A DNA stretch of 64,000 bases from Candidatus Aquicultor sp. (GTDB lineage Bacteria; Actinomycetota; Aquicultoria; Aquicultorales; Aquicultoraceae), in NCBI GenBank assembly GCA_036504445.1, contig DASXVE010000019.1, forward strand, positions 1 through 64,000. Reading direction: 5' to 3'. The position numbers and the translations under genes were made by a program. This document shows positions 53,555 through 63,748 of this stretch, piece after piece. The notes beneath the pieces were generated by a model that worked only from the letters and a program-made list of their open reading frames with translations, was not told where the DNA came from and made no database searches. Within the stretch, counting starts at the first letter, position 1. Each line of letters opens with the position of its first letter.

Positions 53555-56380
53555 TCAAACGTGCACCATGACTGCGGCGCAGCGCGCGCATAAGCTCGGG
53601 TGATCCGCCTCCTCGCCGACCGTCTCTTCATAACGCCAGCAACGCTCGCACTTTACGCCCGGTGCCGCCGAGACTTTTACCGCGAGGTTCGGGATGAGTT
53701 CGCTCTTGAACGCATCCGCCGGAGCCTCAAAATACGGTAGTAATACCACATTGGACACGATCATGACCTGGGCAAGCGCATCCCCGTAATGGCCGTGTGC
53801 GTAACGGTCCAAGAATTCCCTGGTCGCACCATCCACATAAAGCTCAACTTGGGCTTCGAGCGGGCTGCCAATGGCCTTCGCATTTCGGGCCTCTTCCAAC
53901 GCCTTTGCTACTTCGCCTCTGATTTTGAGGATCTTATTCCACGTTCCATCGAGCTCCGGATTGAGGTAGCTCTCATTTGCAACCGGCCAATCACTTAAAT
54001 GGACGCTTGCAACATCGCGCGCGCTTTCCGGGATATAGCCCCAGATCTCTTCACACGTGAACGCGAGAACCGGTGCAAGCATTTTCGTAAAGGTCACCAG
54101 TATCTCAAACATTACGGTTTGAGCGGCTTTACGTTCAACCGAGTTTGGCGCCGACGCATACAATCTGTCTTTTAATATATCGAGATAGAGCGAGCTCAAC
54201 TCATTCGTAAAGAAATTGTAGACCGTATGGTACATCGCGTGATAGCGATAATCATCAAAGTTGGTCGTTACCGTTTTTAGCAATGCCGTCATCTCATGAA
54301 GAGCCCATTTATCGACCTCAAGCATCTCGTCATATTCGACCGTATCAATGCCGGGCTTAAAATCATACAGGTTTCCGAGCAGGAACCTGAATGTATTCCT
54401 GATTCTTCTATACGCTTCACCGACGTGCTTTAAGATATCAGGCGAGATCGCAACGTCAACGCTATAGTCGCTGGATGCGACCCAGAGACGCAAAATATCT
54501 GCGCCCGACTGCTTGATGACATCAAGCGGATCGACGGTATTTCCGAGCGATTTGCTCATTTTGCGACCGTCGCCATCAACAACGAACCCGTGTGTTAGAA
54601 CCGAATCAAACGGGGCTCTATCGTATACGCCAGTCGACGTCATAAGCGACGACTGGAACCAGCCGCGATGCTGATCGCTGCCCTCCAGATACAGATCTGC
54701 CGGCCACCGCAAATCGGGCCACACCTTAAGAACAGCCTCGTGACTTACGCCGGACTCAAACCAGACATCGAGAATATCGGTCTCTTTAGTGAGCGTCATG
54801 CCGCCGCAATGCGGGCACGCAAAGCCTTGCGGCAAGATTTCCTCCGCACTCTTCGTAAACCAGGCATCCGCGCCTTCGTTCATAAAGAGGTCGATAACCG
54901 CATTAATTGTTGTTTTATTGACGACAGCTTCCTGGCAATCGCCACAGTAAAACGCCGGAATCGGCACGCCCCATGCGCGCTGGCGCGAAATACACCAGTC
55001 GGGTCTGGTCTCAACCATGCCGTTGATGCGCCGTACGCTCCAATCCGGTATCCACTTAACGTTATTGATCGCTTTCAGCGCTTCACCGCGCAGATTATTG
55101 ATATCCATCGAGACGAACCACTGCTCTGTCGCCCTGAAGATAACCGGGTTCTTGCAGCGCCAACAGCACGGATAGGCGTGCGCAATTGAAGTTGAATATG
55201 CTAATAATCCCTTTTCACGCAAGAAATCTAATATCTTGGGATTGGCATCGTAAATCGACATACCGGCCCATTGCCCTGCTTCTTTTGTAAACATACCGTT
55301 GCCGTCAACCGACATCGGCGCCGGTAAATCATATCTTAAGCCGGTCAGATAGTCTTCCTGGCCGTGGCCGGGCGCCGTGTGAACCGCGCCGGTACCTGTA
55401 TCCAAACCAACGTAATCAGCAAGAACAACAACGCCCTCTTTCTCAGGAAAGAGCGGGTGTTCGTATTTCAAGAACTCCATATCCGAGCCCTTGAAACGTG
55501 CAACGATCTCATATTCGCCGATACCGATCTCCGCTGCTACCTCATCAAGGCGTGCTTCAGTAAAAATCAGAATCTGTCCCGCTGTTTTTACCGCGGTATA
55601 TGAAGCATCCGGATGAACCGCGACGGCGACGTTCGCCGGCAGGGTCCACGGTGTGGTGGTCCAAATCACCACGAATTTTGGCTCGCTATGGGCTGCTATG
55701 GGGGCAAACTCGCTCTTTAACGGAAATTTTACATAAATTGACGGGGAAGATTCCTCTTTGTACTCGATCTCCGCTTCTGCGAGCGCAGTATGGTCGTGAA
55801 TACACCAGTGAATCGGTTTACGACGCTTATAGATAAGGCCGCACTCGTACAGCTCGCCGAATATTTTTACATTTGCAGCTTCATACTCGTGCCGCAATGT
55901 CAGATACGGGTCAAACCAATCGCCGGTTACGCCAAGCCGCATGAACTGTGACCTCTGCTTATCAACAAAGCCCATCGCATATTCCTTGCAGAGCGTGCGG
56001 AAATCAGCACGTGATATCGTTTTTGCTTTTTCGCCCAGCTGTTTCTCAACATTGTGCTCGATCGGCTGGCCGTGACAATCCCAACCCGGTACGTAAGGGC
56101 TATCAAACCCCGCCATAGTCTTATATTTGACGATTATGTCTTTAAGAATTTTATTCATCGCCGTACCGGCGTGAATGTTGCCGTTCGCGTACGGCGGCCC
56201 GTCATGCAGAATAAATTTTGGTTTTCCTGCGGATTTTTTGCGGATTTCTCCATAGAGGTGCGTATCACTCCAGTGCTTGAGTGTTTCCGGCTCCCTCTGC
56301 GGTAAACCCGCCCTCATAGGAAAGTCGGTTTGCGGCAGATTCAAAGTTGTTTTGTAATCTTGTTTGGGCTGCTCGCTCAT
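53555..56380 (-). CDS. ileS: Isoleucine--tRNA ligase
   Basis: 941 residues. HIGH-like signature GNIHAG in [17 protein letters not shown], the editing domain, KMSKS in [10 protein letters not shown], and a C-terminal zinc finger CERCWRY / CARC. It charges tRNA-Ile and edits Val. ATG 56380 is chosen: the GTG at 56392 overlaps the GGGGTGA box. I looked for a T-box in the leader and found none; a terminator for the upstream gene is there instead. Confidence 0.97.
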   Translation of the reverse strand: MSEQPKQDYKTTLNLPQTDFPMRAGLPQREPETLKHWSDTHLYGEIRKKSAGKPKFILHDGPPYANGNIHAGTAMNKILKDIIVKYKTMAGFDSPYVPGWDCHGQPIEHNVEKQLGEKAKTISRADFRTLCKEYAMGFVDKQRSQFMRLGVTGDWFDPYLTLRHEYEAANVKIFGELYECGLIYKRRKPIHWCIHDHTALAEAEIEYKEESSPSIYVKFPLKSEFAPIAAHSEPKFVVIWTTTPWTLPANVAVAVHPDASYTAVKTAGQILIFTEARLDEVAAEIGIGEYEIVARFKGSDMEFLKYEHPLFPEKEGVVVLADYVGLDTGTGAVHTAPGHGQEDYLTGLRYDLPAPMSVDGNGMFTKEAGQWAGMSIYDANPKILDFLREKGLLAYSTSIAHAYPCCWRCKNPVIFRATEQWFVSMDINNLRGEALKAINNVKWIPDWSVRRINGMVETRPDWCISRQRAWGVPIPAFYCGDCQEAVVNKTTINAVIDLFMNEGADAWFTKSAEEILPQGFACPHCGGMTLTKETDILDVWFESGVSHEAVLKVWPDLRWPADLYLEGSDQHRGWFQSSLMTSTGVYDRAPFDSVLTHGFVVDGDGRKMSKSLGNTVDPLDVIKQSGADILRLWVASSDYSVDVAISPDILKHVGEAYRRIRNTFRFLLGNLYDFKPGIDTVEYDEMLEVDKWALHEMTALLKTVTTNFDDYRYHAMYHTVYNFFTNELSSLYLDILKDRLYASAPNSVERKAAQTVMFEILVTFTKMLAPVLAFTCEEIWGYIPESARDVASVHLSDWPVANESYLNPELDGTWNKILKIRGEVAKALEEARNAKAIGSPLEAQVELYVDGATREFLDRYAHGHYGDALAQVMIVSNVVLLPYFEAPADAFKSELIPNLAVKVSAAPGVKCERCWRYEETVGEEADHPSLCARCAAVMVHV

Positions 56381-56428
56381 TATATCAATCACCCCTAAGC
56401 TCGTTGTAAATTATTCCAATTCTATCAT

Positions 56429-56462
56429 TAAAAGAGCCCTCTCTCGAGCTACACGAGAAAGG
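56429..56462 (-). terminator. Terminator before ileS
   Basis: On the minus strand CCTTTCTCG, loop TGTAGCT, CGAGAGAGG, then GCTCTTTTAATG. It ends the transcript of the winged-helix gene or acts as an attenuator of ileS. Confidence 0.6.
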
Positions 56463-56569
56463 ACCCATATTACATAATAATTAATAGATCAATTATAGGT
56501 TCAATGTCTAGCATATTTTAAGATATCTAATTTAATATTCGGCATGTTCTAAATATTATTTCTTATTAT

Positions 56570-56923
56570 TTATTTCCCGAGAACCTCTGAGAGAATCCAT
56601 AACCTGAGATCTCGGATATCCAGCGCATTTACAAATAGATTGACTTGATTCTTCAGCGCCGGCTCGGGACGATAGCTGAAAACTGTTTCCTCACCATCAC
56701 TGTTCTTCTCCAACAGCGCGCTGGCGGTGAGAAACTCGACAGCGCGCTCTACGTCTTCCTCGCGACGCCCTAAGTGACGTGCAAGATCTTCAATTCTATC
56801 CCGAACACCCGGGTTCTGATGATAAAAAACTATAACCGCCCATGCTACGAGCGAATTGACGTACGAGCGAACAAATGCTTTTAAGCTGTCATCAATAACA
56901 GTGCTACTCATTACTTTAGACAC
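56570..56923 (-). CDS. Small winged-helix-like protein, unknown
   Basis: 117 residues. The middle part IEDLARHLGRREEDVERAVEFL followed by a short beta hairpin (EKNSDGEETVFSYRP) looks like a winged helix, with helices before and after. No named family comes to mind. GTG 56923 has GGGGA seven bases upstream; ATG 56911 is the alternative. It lies between yggU and ileS, in line with the division cluster, so it may be a small regulator or structural protein of that locus. Confidence 0.6.
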   Translation of the reverse strand: MSKVMSSTVIDDSLKAFVRSYVNSLVAWAVIVFYHQNPGVRDRIEDLARHLGRREEDVERAVEFLTASALLEKNSDGEETVFSYRPEPALKNQVNLFVNALDIRDLRLWILSEVLGK

Positions 56924-56943
56924 CTATAAATCCCCACTACGCG

Positions 56944-57258
56944 TTATGCTTTCTTTAGCGCGTTCTCAATTGCAGCTATCACCATCTCGGGAGCAACTCC
57001 TTTGATGAAAACAGTCTTATGTCTACTCTGCTGACCTGATTTTATCGTAAGTTCGCGTTTAGGCAAAGATAAAATATTAGAAAGCAGCGCAATACACTCC
57101 TCATTCGCTCTACCTTCAGCGGGAGGAGCTTGTACGGCAATCTTTATGCTATCCCCATGTACGCCGACAATAGCGGACCTTGACGCTCTCGGCTGTATCC
57201 ACACATTCAAGAGCGTCCCGTCGCTATAGTCGGTCGCATACGTGCTATTTTCGTCCAC
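56944..57258 (-). CDS. yggU: DUF167/YggU-family protein
   Basis: 104 residues. Family signature: VWIQPRASRSAIVG, KIAVQAPPAEGRANEE and SGQQSRHKTVFI. The function is unknown although the family is very common near yggT and proC, as here. The GTG start at 57258 has AGGGGAA close upstream. Confidence 0.9.
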   Translation of the reverse strand: MDENSTYATDYSDGTLLNVWIQPRASRSAIVGVHGDSIKIAVQAPPAEGRANEECIALLSNILSLPKRELTIKSGQQSRHKTVFIKGVAPEMVIAAIENALKKA

Positions 57259-57396
57259 GTTCCCCTATCGGCAATCAACGACTTGCATATTTTGCTTGTC
57301 ACATATTCGATCAGCGACCAGCAATCCCCTGCCGGTTACGGTTTACGACGGATAGATAATACCTATATCGCTAGCTGCCAGGTATAAATAGTCTGA

Positions 57397-58146
57397 CTAA
57401 AATGCCAGGTTATCGATATCGAAATTATCTGGCTTATCTAGATCTATATCATCGCCGACCGCTTTTTTGTTTGATGGCTTAAAAGCCTCTTCAAATCCTG
57501 TCAACGACTCGAGGTCATCCGGCATATATGTTTCGCCGCTATACGTATTCGGTGCCAGCTTTGGTTCCAAATCAAATTCGATATCAGCAACGTGTTGCGT
57601 TTCACCATTTTGTGGCAGCCCCTGGTCTACTGAAGCTTTCTTCTCCAGCTCAAGGGACGGGATATCATTAATGCCGATGATATTGCTGCCAATATCGGCC
57701 AGTGCCGCAGTGCTGTCAGCTATTCTCATATATGATTCAAGCATCGACTTAAACTTGCTGCGGAATTCTTCCTCGGCTTGTTTTAAGTGCGTAAGCGTCG
57801 ATTCATATTTACGCTTCAGATCGTATGCCTCTTGAATGATCTCTTTGCTCTTGAGTTCCGAGTCACGCATTATAAGCTCTGATTCCTTCTTTGCGTGAGA
57901 CACAATCTCTTCAGCCGATTTCTGTGCCGAAAACAAGGTATTTTGAAGCGTTTTTTCCATACCTGAATAGCCCTCGAGATCCTGCCTTGATTTCTCAATT
58001 TGCTCTTTGATCTCAATGTTCTCCTTGAAGAGGTGTTCAAACTCCTCGGCAACCTCGTCCAGGAACCTATCCACTTCTTCTTCATTGTATCCACGAATTG
58101 ACCTGTGGAACTCTTTGTGGTGGATGTCTAGCGGCGTTAACTTCAT
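57397..58146 (-). CDS. divIVA: DivIVA/Wag31-like cell-division protein
   Basis: 249 residues. The membrane-curvature N-terminal segment KLTPLDIHHKEFHRSIRGY, then a long coiled coil (about 30-150) and an acidic, disordered-looking C-terminus. DivIVA recruits proteins to poles and septa in Gram-positive bacteria. It follows yggT in the conserved sepF-proC-yggT-divIVA order. Confidence 0.95.
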   Translation of the reverse strand: MKLTPLDIHHKEFHRSIRGYNEEEVDRFLDEVAEEFEHLFKENIEIKEQIEKSRQDLEGYSGMEKTLQNTLFSAQKSAEEIVSHAKKESELIMRDSELKSKEIIQEAYDLKRKYESTLTHLKQAEEEFRSKFKSMLESYMRIADSTAALADIGSNIIGINDIPSLELEKKASVDQGLPQNGETQHVADIEFDLEPKLAPNTYSGETYMPDDLESLTGFEEAFKPSNKKAVGDDIDLDKPDNFDIDNLAF

Positions 58147-58185
58147 CTACGTCCTCCTCTTCAACTAATACGATTGTTGCTTTGA

Positions 58186-58488
58186 CTAAACAAAGAGCCT
58201 TAACACAGAAACTATAATTATCTGGATAATGTTCAACAAGATAATCGCAAATATCGGCGATAGATCCAAACCTACTCCACCGACCATGATCGGCGGAATT
58301 ATGTTTCTAACGAGCCGCATTATCGGCTCGGTTACATCGAAGATAAAATTTAGTATCGGTCGCGTAACGTTGTTTGACGGAATCGTTATGAACGATAGCA
58401 CGACTCTAATTAAGATGAATATTGTGAGCAGCTGGAACACAATATTCAGTATTTGGATTAACAAGGCAATCCCTGATGCGAGCGGCAC
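58186..58488 (-). CDS. yggT: YggT-family membrane protein
   Basis: 100 residues from a GTG with GGAGGAAG upstream. Two long hydrophobic blocks with VTRPILNFIFDVTEPIMRLVRNIIPP between them, the family signature. Linked to membrane shape or osmotic shock in some studies; the function is not certain. In the division cluster between proC and divIVA. Confidence 0.93.
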   Translation of the reverse strand: MPLASGIALLIQILNIVFQLLTIFILIRVVLSFITIPSNNVTRPILNFIFDVTEPIMRLVRNIIPPIMVGGVGLDLSPIFAIILLNIIQIIIVSVLRLFV

Positions 58489-58504
58489 GTAATTCTTCCT
58501 CCAT

Positions 58505-59317
58505 TTAGGCCAATTCCTCAGCCCGTTTTATTGCAGCATCCACTGCTTCTTGTACTATAATATTAAATTCGTGATTAGAAAATACCTGCAAAGCGGCTGC
58601 GGTGGTTCCACCTGGGGACGTTACCCTCTCCCGCAATACGCCGACTTCCTCCCCGGTTTTTTTCAAGAGTTCCGCCGAGCCCGCTATTGTTTGCACAACG
58701 AGGGTACGTGCCGCATCCGGTTCAAGCCCCGCCCTGACACCGGCAGCTATTAGCGCTTCCGCCATCAAGAAAACATACGCCGGGCCGGAGCCGCTTACCG
58801 CAGTAACTTGATTCTGCAAATTTTCAGGAAGCTCAATCGCTTCACCGACCGCTTTGAACAATTGTAATGCTATTTCCACAGCCTCATCGCCTGCATATTT
58901 TCCGCGGCTGACGGCCGACATTCCCATTGAAACCAAGGCCGGCGTGTTCGGCATAACTCTGATAACCGGCAATGCTTTCCCAATGAGATCTTGTATCTTT
59001 TCGGTTGGTACGCCTGCTGCAATTGATACCACAAGCTTATCTTCAGTAAACGCGCTTCGCGTTTCGGTTAACATTGCCACAATCTGCTGCGGTTTTACAG
59101 CTAGCAAAACTATATCGGCGCGCTCGATCGCCGCTCGATTATCAGTCGTAATATTGACGTGATATTCGGATTTGAGCGCCTCTAAGCGCTCAATATTTAC
59201 ATCGCTTAGGAGAATTTGCTCGGGTTGTACAATACCGGCTGCCAAGAAACCGCGAAATAATGCTTCGCCCATTTGACCGGCCCCGATAACAGCGAGCGTT
59301 TTTCTTGCTAGCAACAA
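58505..59317 (-). CDS. proC: Pyrroline-5-carboxylate reductase
   Basis: 270 residues. The Rossmann loop GAGQMGEALFRG and the C-terminal signature VTSPGGTTAAALQVF are intact. Final step of proline synthesis. It lies six bases after sepF and sits in the division cluster as in many Gram-positives. Confidence 0.96.
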   Translation of the reverse strand: MLLARKTLAVIGAGQMGEALFRGFLAAGIVQPEQILLSDVNIERLEALKSEYHVNITTDNRAAIERADIVLLAVKPQQIVAMLTETRSAFTEDKLVVSIAAGVPTEKIQDLIGKALPVIRVMPNTPALVSMGMSAVSRGKYAGDEAVEIALQLFKAVGEAIELPENLQNQVTAVSGSGPAYVFLMAEALIAAGVRAGLEPDAARTLVVQTIAGSAELLKKTGEEVGVLRERVTSPGGTTAAALQVFSNHEFNIIVQEAVDAAIKRAEELA

Positions 59318-59323
59318 AGCCTC

Positions 59324-59812
59324 CTAGAACTGATTAAAAAACCCTTTTTCCTGCAAACGACGACGTTCTTCCGCCGATACTTCAACGTTACTCGGCGTGA
59401 GCAGAAATACTTTCTCTGCGATTTTCTGCATGCCGCCGTTAAGACCATAGGTCAACCCGCTTGCAAAATCGATGAGTCGCTTCGCCAAATCGGCGTCGCT
59501 TCGCTGAAGATTGATAATAACCGGGATATCCGTTTTGAACTTATCCGCAATCTGTTGGCAATCGTTAAAATTCGAAGGTTCAACGATATGCACTTTTACT
59601 TGCGGTGGTGGGGCGATAGACCGCAAAGATGCCGTGCTGCTTTTGTGCGCCCTATCGAGATCGGGGTACCGCGTGATTTTACGCACGGTCGGCGCCTGGT
59701 CAAAATCCTCGTAGCTGTCGTAGTCGTCCAGATCTTCAAAAGTGCTTTCGATTGGTTCTTCCTCTGTTAGTTTGAAGTAGTTCATCGTCTTGCGCCAGAT
59801 GCTCTCACGCAT
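59324..59812 (-). CDS. sepF: Cell-division protein SepF
   Basis: 162 residues. A disordered acidic linker follows the N-terminal amphipathic helix, then the SepF core (about 72-150) with VIINLQRSDADLAKRLIDFASG. It tethers FtsZ to the membrane in organisms without FtsA, which fits the apparent absence of ftsA near ftsZ here. ATG with TTAGGAGGAG upstream. Confidence 0.95.
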   Translation of the reverse strand: MRESIWRKTMNYFKLTEEEPIESTFEDLDDYDSYEDFDQAPTVRKITRYPDLDRAHKSSTASLRSIAPPPQVKVHIVEPSNFNDCQQIADKFKTDIPVIINLQRSDADLAKRLIDFASGLTYGLNGGMQKIAEKVFLLTPSNVEVSAEERRRLQEKGFFNQF

Positions 59813-59836
59813 ATATATTCTCCTCCTAAGCTCCTC

Positions 59837-60517
59837 CTAAGGTGTAAATAAAGCCGTTCCTATGCGTACCATGTTGGCACCGTGTTCTATCGCTATCTCA
59901 AAATCATTGGTCATACCCATGGAGAGATAACGCATGTCCAGTTTTTCGCCTTGCTTGCTAGTTAGATTATCGAATATTTCCTTTGTTTTTGCAAAGTGAC
60001 TCTTTAAAACAGCCGTATCTTCAGTAAAAGGTGCCATTGTCATGAGCCCTTTTACGCGTATATTCGCTAATCCTTCAATGTCCTGAGCTGCTGAGACGAT
60101 GTCTCTGGGCGCAAAACCGTGTTTGCTCGGCTCTTCAGACGTGTTTACTTCAAGCAAAATGTCCTGCGTTTTTCCGATCGCTTTAGCCCTCATGCTTATC
60201 TCCTGAGCCAAAGCCCTGCTGTCTACTGATTGTATCAGGTAGACGTAAGGTATGATATACCTTACTTTATTTCTTTGCAAATGACCGATAAAATGCCAGT
60301 TAATCCCCTTCCCTGCTGCCGCTTGCTTAGGAATTAACTCTTGAGACCGGTTCTCACCGATATCAGTAACACCCGCACTGACCACTTCCAATACGGCTGA
60401 GAGAGGTTGATTCTTAGTCACAGCGACAAGCGTGATCGTTTCTGGGCTCCGGCCGCTCTTTTGTGCCGCTTCTTCAATGCGTTTTCTTACTGTCAGTACA
60501 TTTTTAGTTATCGACAT
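59837..60517 (-). CDS. yggS: Pyridoxal phosphate homeostasis protein
   Basis: 226 residues. TIM barrel with the PLP-binding Lys in VAVTKNQP, GENRSQEL, WHFIGHLQRNK and SMGMTNDF. It binds PLP without catalysing a known reaction and keeps B6 vitamers in balance. It sits 24 bases upstream of sepF, as in other actinobacterial division clusters. Confidence 0.95.
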   Translation of the reverse strand: MSITKNVLTVRKRIEEAAQKSGRSPETITLVAVTKNQPLSAVLEVVSAGVTDIGENRSQELIPKQAAAGKGINWHFIGHLQRNKVRYIIPYVYLIQSVDSRALAQEISMRAKAIGKTQDILLEVNTSEEPSKHGFAPRDIVSAAQDIEGLANIRVKGLMTMAPFTEDTAVLKSHFAKTKEIFDNLTSKQGEKLDMRYLSMGMTNDFEIAIEHGANMVRIGTALFTP

Positions 60518-60574
60518 AATCTATAAAAATTTCTATATTGGTATGTAGTACTCCTGCTTTCTTACGCTAAATCT

Positions 60575-60616
60575 TAAAAAAGGCGGAAAAACCCATATTT
60601 ATCCGGTGTTCCCGCC
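60575..60616 (-). terminator. Terminator after phoU
   Basis: On the minus strand GGCGG, a long interrupted stem and loop, CCGCC, then TTTTTT. It lies about 45 bases past the phoU stop. Confidence 0.7.
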
Positions 60617-60658
60617 AAAAATCAACGTGTTATTAAGTTGAGAATGCGTATCAGTCAG

Positions 60659-61309
60659 CTATAATTCCCCTGGCACGTGCCCTGTGACAAGATATTCAAT
60701 GCGATCGGCGATATCTACGCAATGGTCGGCTATGCGCTCGAGATATCTGCTTGCCAAAAGTATGCTGCCGATTGATTCAACCGATTCATTGTCTTGATAT
60801 TTCGCTAACCGTGTAAAAATATTTTTATACATGCGGTCGATTTTATCGTCGAGGCCGCCGAGCTTGCTCGCAAGTTCAAGATCTTTTTCTTCAAAAGCCT
60901 TTAGCGCCATGTCAACAAGAATCAGCGTCTCACGCCCCATCTCGTTTATATGTTGCGATACAGGTGCGGCGAACTCATCTTTCGGGCATCGTTTCGCGCC
61001 TTTGGCAAGGTTGACAGCAAGATCACCCATCCGTTCTAGATGAAGCGCGATAAACATCGTCGTCCAGCACAGCCTCAAATCTTTTGCCACCGGTGCTTGG
61101 CGGGCGATAAGCTCCATGCAACGCTCTTCGATGTTGTAATTCATTGCGTCGATCGTATCGTCGATCGCTATAACCTCATCGGCAAGCTCAATATCGCAAT
61201 CAACGACAACCTGTACAGCATTACCTATGGCTTGGCGGGTAACACGCCCCATCGCCAAGACATCCGCCGTAAGATCTTTGAGCTCATCGTGGAATGTTTT
61301 TCTGAGCAT
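60659..61309 (-). CDS. phoU: PhoU-family phosphate signalling protein
   Basis: 216 residues, two three-helix bundles, each with the metal-binding ExxxD-type motif (LERMGDLAVNLA and LERIADHCVDIA). It damps the phosphate regulon by contact with PstB and PhoR. There are no pst genes next to it, and its place between pgeF and yggS inside the division cluster is unusual. A terminator follows. Confidence 0.95.
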   Translation of the reverse strand: MLRKTFHDELKDLTADVLAMGRVTRQAIGNAVQVVVDCDIELADEVIAIDDTIDAMNYNIEERCMELIARQAPVAKDLRLCWTTMFIALHLERMGDLAVNLAKGAKRCPKDEFAAPVSQHINEMGRETLILVDMALKAFEEKDLELASKLGGLDDKIDRMYKNIFTRLAKYQDNESVESIGSILLASRYLERIADHCVDIADRIEYLVTGHVPGEL

Positions 61310-61365
61310 TTATTCTTCCCAACTCGTCTAAGTAGCCTTATTTCAACATATACTACCATTATTCG

Positions 61366-62226
61366 CTAAAGCTTTGTAGCGCCGCGATAACTTTCTGAAA
61401 GAATTGCGGCAATTGCGGCATGCCTGCCCGTTATGCCGCTATCGGCCCGATACGAAAAATAATCTTGGTGCCGACATGCCGTACAAATATCCGCCGATAT
61501 AATTTGCTGTGGTGAAATTCCGCTTGCCGTTAACTGCAATCTGGCGATCTCCACCAGGTTTATGCGGTTTTCATGGCGCCAGCCGTCAAACCGCATAAAA
61601 CGATCCTTGAACGCGTCCATTACTTCAGAGCTTACCTCATAACAACAGCCGCATATCGAAGGGCCGATAAATGCAAAAAGATTTTGTGGCGATAGGTTCC
61701 AACTCGAAACCATGGCCGCGGTCGTAGATTCAACTATGTTGCCGTAGACACCTCTCCACCCGGCATGCGCGACCGCGATAATCCTCTTCTTCGGCTCGAC
61801 AACTATGATAGGCACGCAATCGGCAAAAAAGAGCATAAGCGGCAACTCGGCTTGATCCGTAGTGAGCGCGTCGGTACCGGCAATCGTGCCCGTCAGCAAG
61901 CGGGCGCCCCTACCGCTTTCGAGCGAACTCACACGCTGTACCCGAGTGCCGTGTACCTGCTCGGCACAAACAGCATCCTCGATGTTTAGATCAAAATGGC
62001 TAAGGATTCTCTCGCGATTGGCGATGACGCGCTCCGGATTATCGCCAACGTGCAATCCCAGATTAAGCGATGAAAAGGCACCCTCGCTCACCCCGCCACG
62101 GCGCCCGGAAAAGGCCACGAGGATTTTGTCCCGAGCAAGAAGAGGCTCCGCTACAAGAACATTAAAACCGTCTCCCGCTTCAAGCATTAAACTATAATTG
62201 GATTGTGCGCACGCTTCTTGGGCCAC
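61366..62226 (-). CDS. pgeF: Peptidoglycan editing factor PgeF (YfiH/laccase-domain)
   Basis: 286 residues. The Cys/His zinc set of the family is visible: HAGWRGVYGN, GPSICGCCYEV and DICTACRHQDYFSYRADSG. It removes incorrectly incorporated residues (L-Ser for L-Ala) from wall precursors. The GTG has GGAGGCG upstream. It lies after ftsZ, its usual place. Confidence 0.93.
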   Translation of the reverse strand: MAQEACAQSNYSLMLEAGDGFNVLVAEPLLARDKILVAFSGRRGGVSEGAFSSLNLGLHVGDNPERVIANRERILSHFDLNIEDAVCAEQVHGTRVQRVSSLESGRGARLLTGTIAGTDALTTDQAELPLMLFFADCVPIIVVEPKKRIIAVAHAGWRGVYGNIVESTTAAMVSSWNLSPQNLFAFIGPSICGCCYEVSSEVMDAFKDRFMRFDGWRHENRINLVEIARLQLTASGISPQQIISADICTACRHQDYFSYRADSGITGRHAAIAAILSESYRGATKL

Positions 62227-62372
62227 TGTGCCGTCGCCTCCATTGCGACATCATTGCTTCATGCAAGTATTTTCGAAAAACCTCTCAACTATATTCTGGT
62301 ATGAAAACCGCGACTGACTATTTATACTTAACAGCATCCGCAATGAAGCTCATTGAAAAACAGATTAACCTA

Positions 62373-62410
62373 TAAAAATAATGCCGCCGGCTTAATGCTC
62401 GGCGGCATTT
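62373..62410 (-). terminator. Terminator after ftsZ
   Basis: On the minus strand AATGCCGCCG, AGCATTAAG, CGGCGGCATT, then ATTTTTAT, 23 bases past the ftsZ stop. Confidence 0.85.
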
Positions 62411-62432
62411 CATCTTAAATATTGTGTTAACC

Positions 62433-63494
62433 CTAGCGTTTTCTTAAAAACGTTGGGATATCGAGATCTTCCGTATCAAATGTCGGGATATTTGAAACAT
62501 GTTCCTCGGGTTGCGCTTTCTGAACAAACTCGAGTTTCTCTTGTTTCCTTAAATCAAATCCGGTCGCGATAACCGTAACCCTGACTTCATCGCCAAGTGT
62601 GTCATCGATAACCGCACCGAAGATAATATTCGCTTCAGGGTGAGCCGCGTTCGCAACAACCTCTGCCGCCTCATTAACTTCAAACAGACCGAGGTCTGAT
62701 CCGCCGGAGATGTTCAAGAGAACACCTTGCGCACCTTCAATCGATGCCTCAAGCAGCGGGCTGGATATCGCGCTCTTTGCCGCTTCGACCGCACGGTTTT
62801 CACCGCTTGAAACGCCGATGCCCATAAGCGCTGAGCCGGCATTCGACATAATCGTGCGCACATCGGCAAAGTCGAGATTTATTAAGCCGGGGACGGTGAT
62901 TAAATCGGTTATGCCCTGGACGCCTTGACGGAGAACGTCGTCGGCCATCCGGAACGCCTCAACAATTGAGGTCTTTTTCTCCGCAACATGCAGGAGTCTA
63001 TCGTTTGGAATAATAATGAGGGTGTCGACTGTTTCACGAAGCTTCATAATGCCTTCGTCGGCTTGCATCGAACGCTTACGACCTTCAAAACTAAACGGTC
63101 TTGTTACTACGCCTACCGTTAGGGCCCCGATCTCTTTCGCGATTCCCGCGATAACCGGGGCTGCACCTGTACCGGTGCCACCACCTTTGCCGGCGGTTAC
63201 GAAAACCATATCCGCGCCCTGCAGAGCTTCTTTGATATCATCTCTGCTTTCTTCGGCAGCCTGAAAGCCGATTTCAGGATCGGCTCCCGCTCCAAGGCCT
63301 TTGGTCAGATTAGCGCCTATGTGGACTTTGTAGTCTGCATCAGACATTAGAAGCGCCTGTGCGTCGGTATTGCATGCGATAAACTCTACGCCCCTGAGGC
63401 CCGCTTCGATCATCCTGTTAACCGCGTTGGTTCCGCCCCCACCGACTCCGACTACTTTAATAACTGCTAGGTAATTTGCGCCCGCATCTAACAC
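62433..63494 (-). CDS. ftsZ: Cell-division protein FtsZ
   Basis: 353 residues. The tubulin signature GGGTGTG in [26 protein letters not shown] at the start and NLDFADVRT are intact. A conserved C-terminal tail ends [10 protein letters not shown], the site for SepF. The GTG at 63494 is preferred: GGAGG sits seven bases before it and the product starts at the usual position. No ftsA is found between it and ftsQ. Confidence 0.97.
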   Translation of the reverse strand: MLDAGANYLAVIKVVGVGGGGTNAVNRMIEAGLRGVEFIACNTDAQALLMSDADYKVHIGANLTKGLGAGADPEIGFQAAEESRDDIKEALQGADMVFVTAGKGGGTGTGAAPVIAGIAKEIGALTVGVVTRPFSFEGRKRSMQADEGIMKLRETVDTLIIIPNDRLLHVAEKKTSIVEAFRMADDVLRQGVQGITDLITVPGLINLDFADVRTIMSNAGSALMGIGVSSGENRAVEAAKSAISSPLLEASIEGAQGVLLNISGGSDLGLFEVNEAAEVVANAAHPEANIIFGAVIDDTLGDEVRVTVIATGFDLRKQEKLEFVQKAQPEEHVSNIPTFDTEDLDIPTFLRKR

Positions 63495-63748
63495 CAAGAA
63501 GCCTCCTTCCAACCCTCAACTAGTGATTTAGTGTTGTAGCCTCTATCTCTAGTACATATATAGTGCTACGCATTCTGAATCTCAGCAATAACCTTATCCT
63601 ATCCAAGCAAAAAAAGCAACCTCATTTCATAAAACTTTTGCATGGAAATGATTGCCATTCTAGCAGCACTTTGCCCCTGAGCAGCTAGAATAAAGCGTGG
63701 TAAACGGTGTTCCCCGTCAAAGCTGGCCCTTGGATAGCGAGCTAGCGC

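Noticed and set aside
56381-56569. T-box leader upstream of ileS
   Set aside because: No T-box sequence (AGGGTGG-type) is visible; the hairpin there is better read as a terminator.
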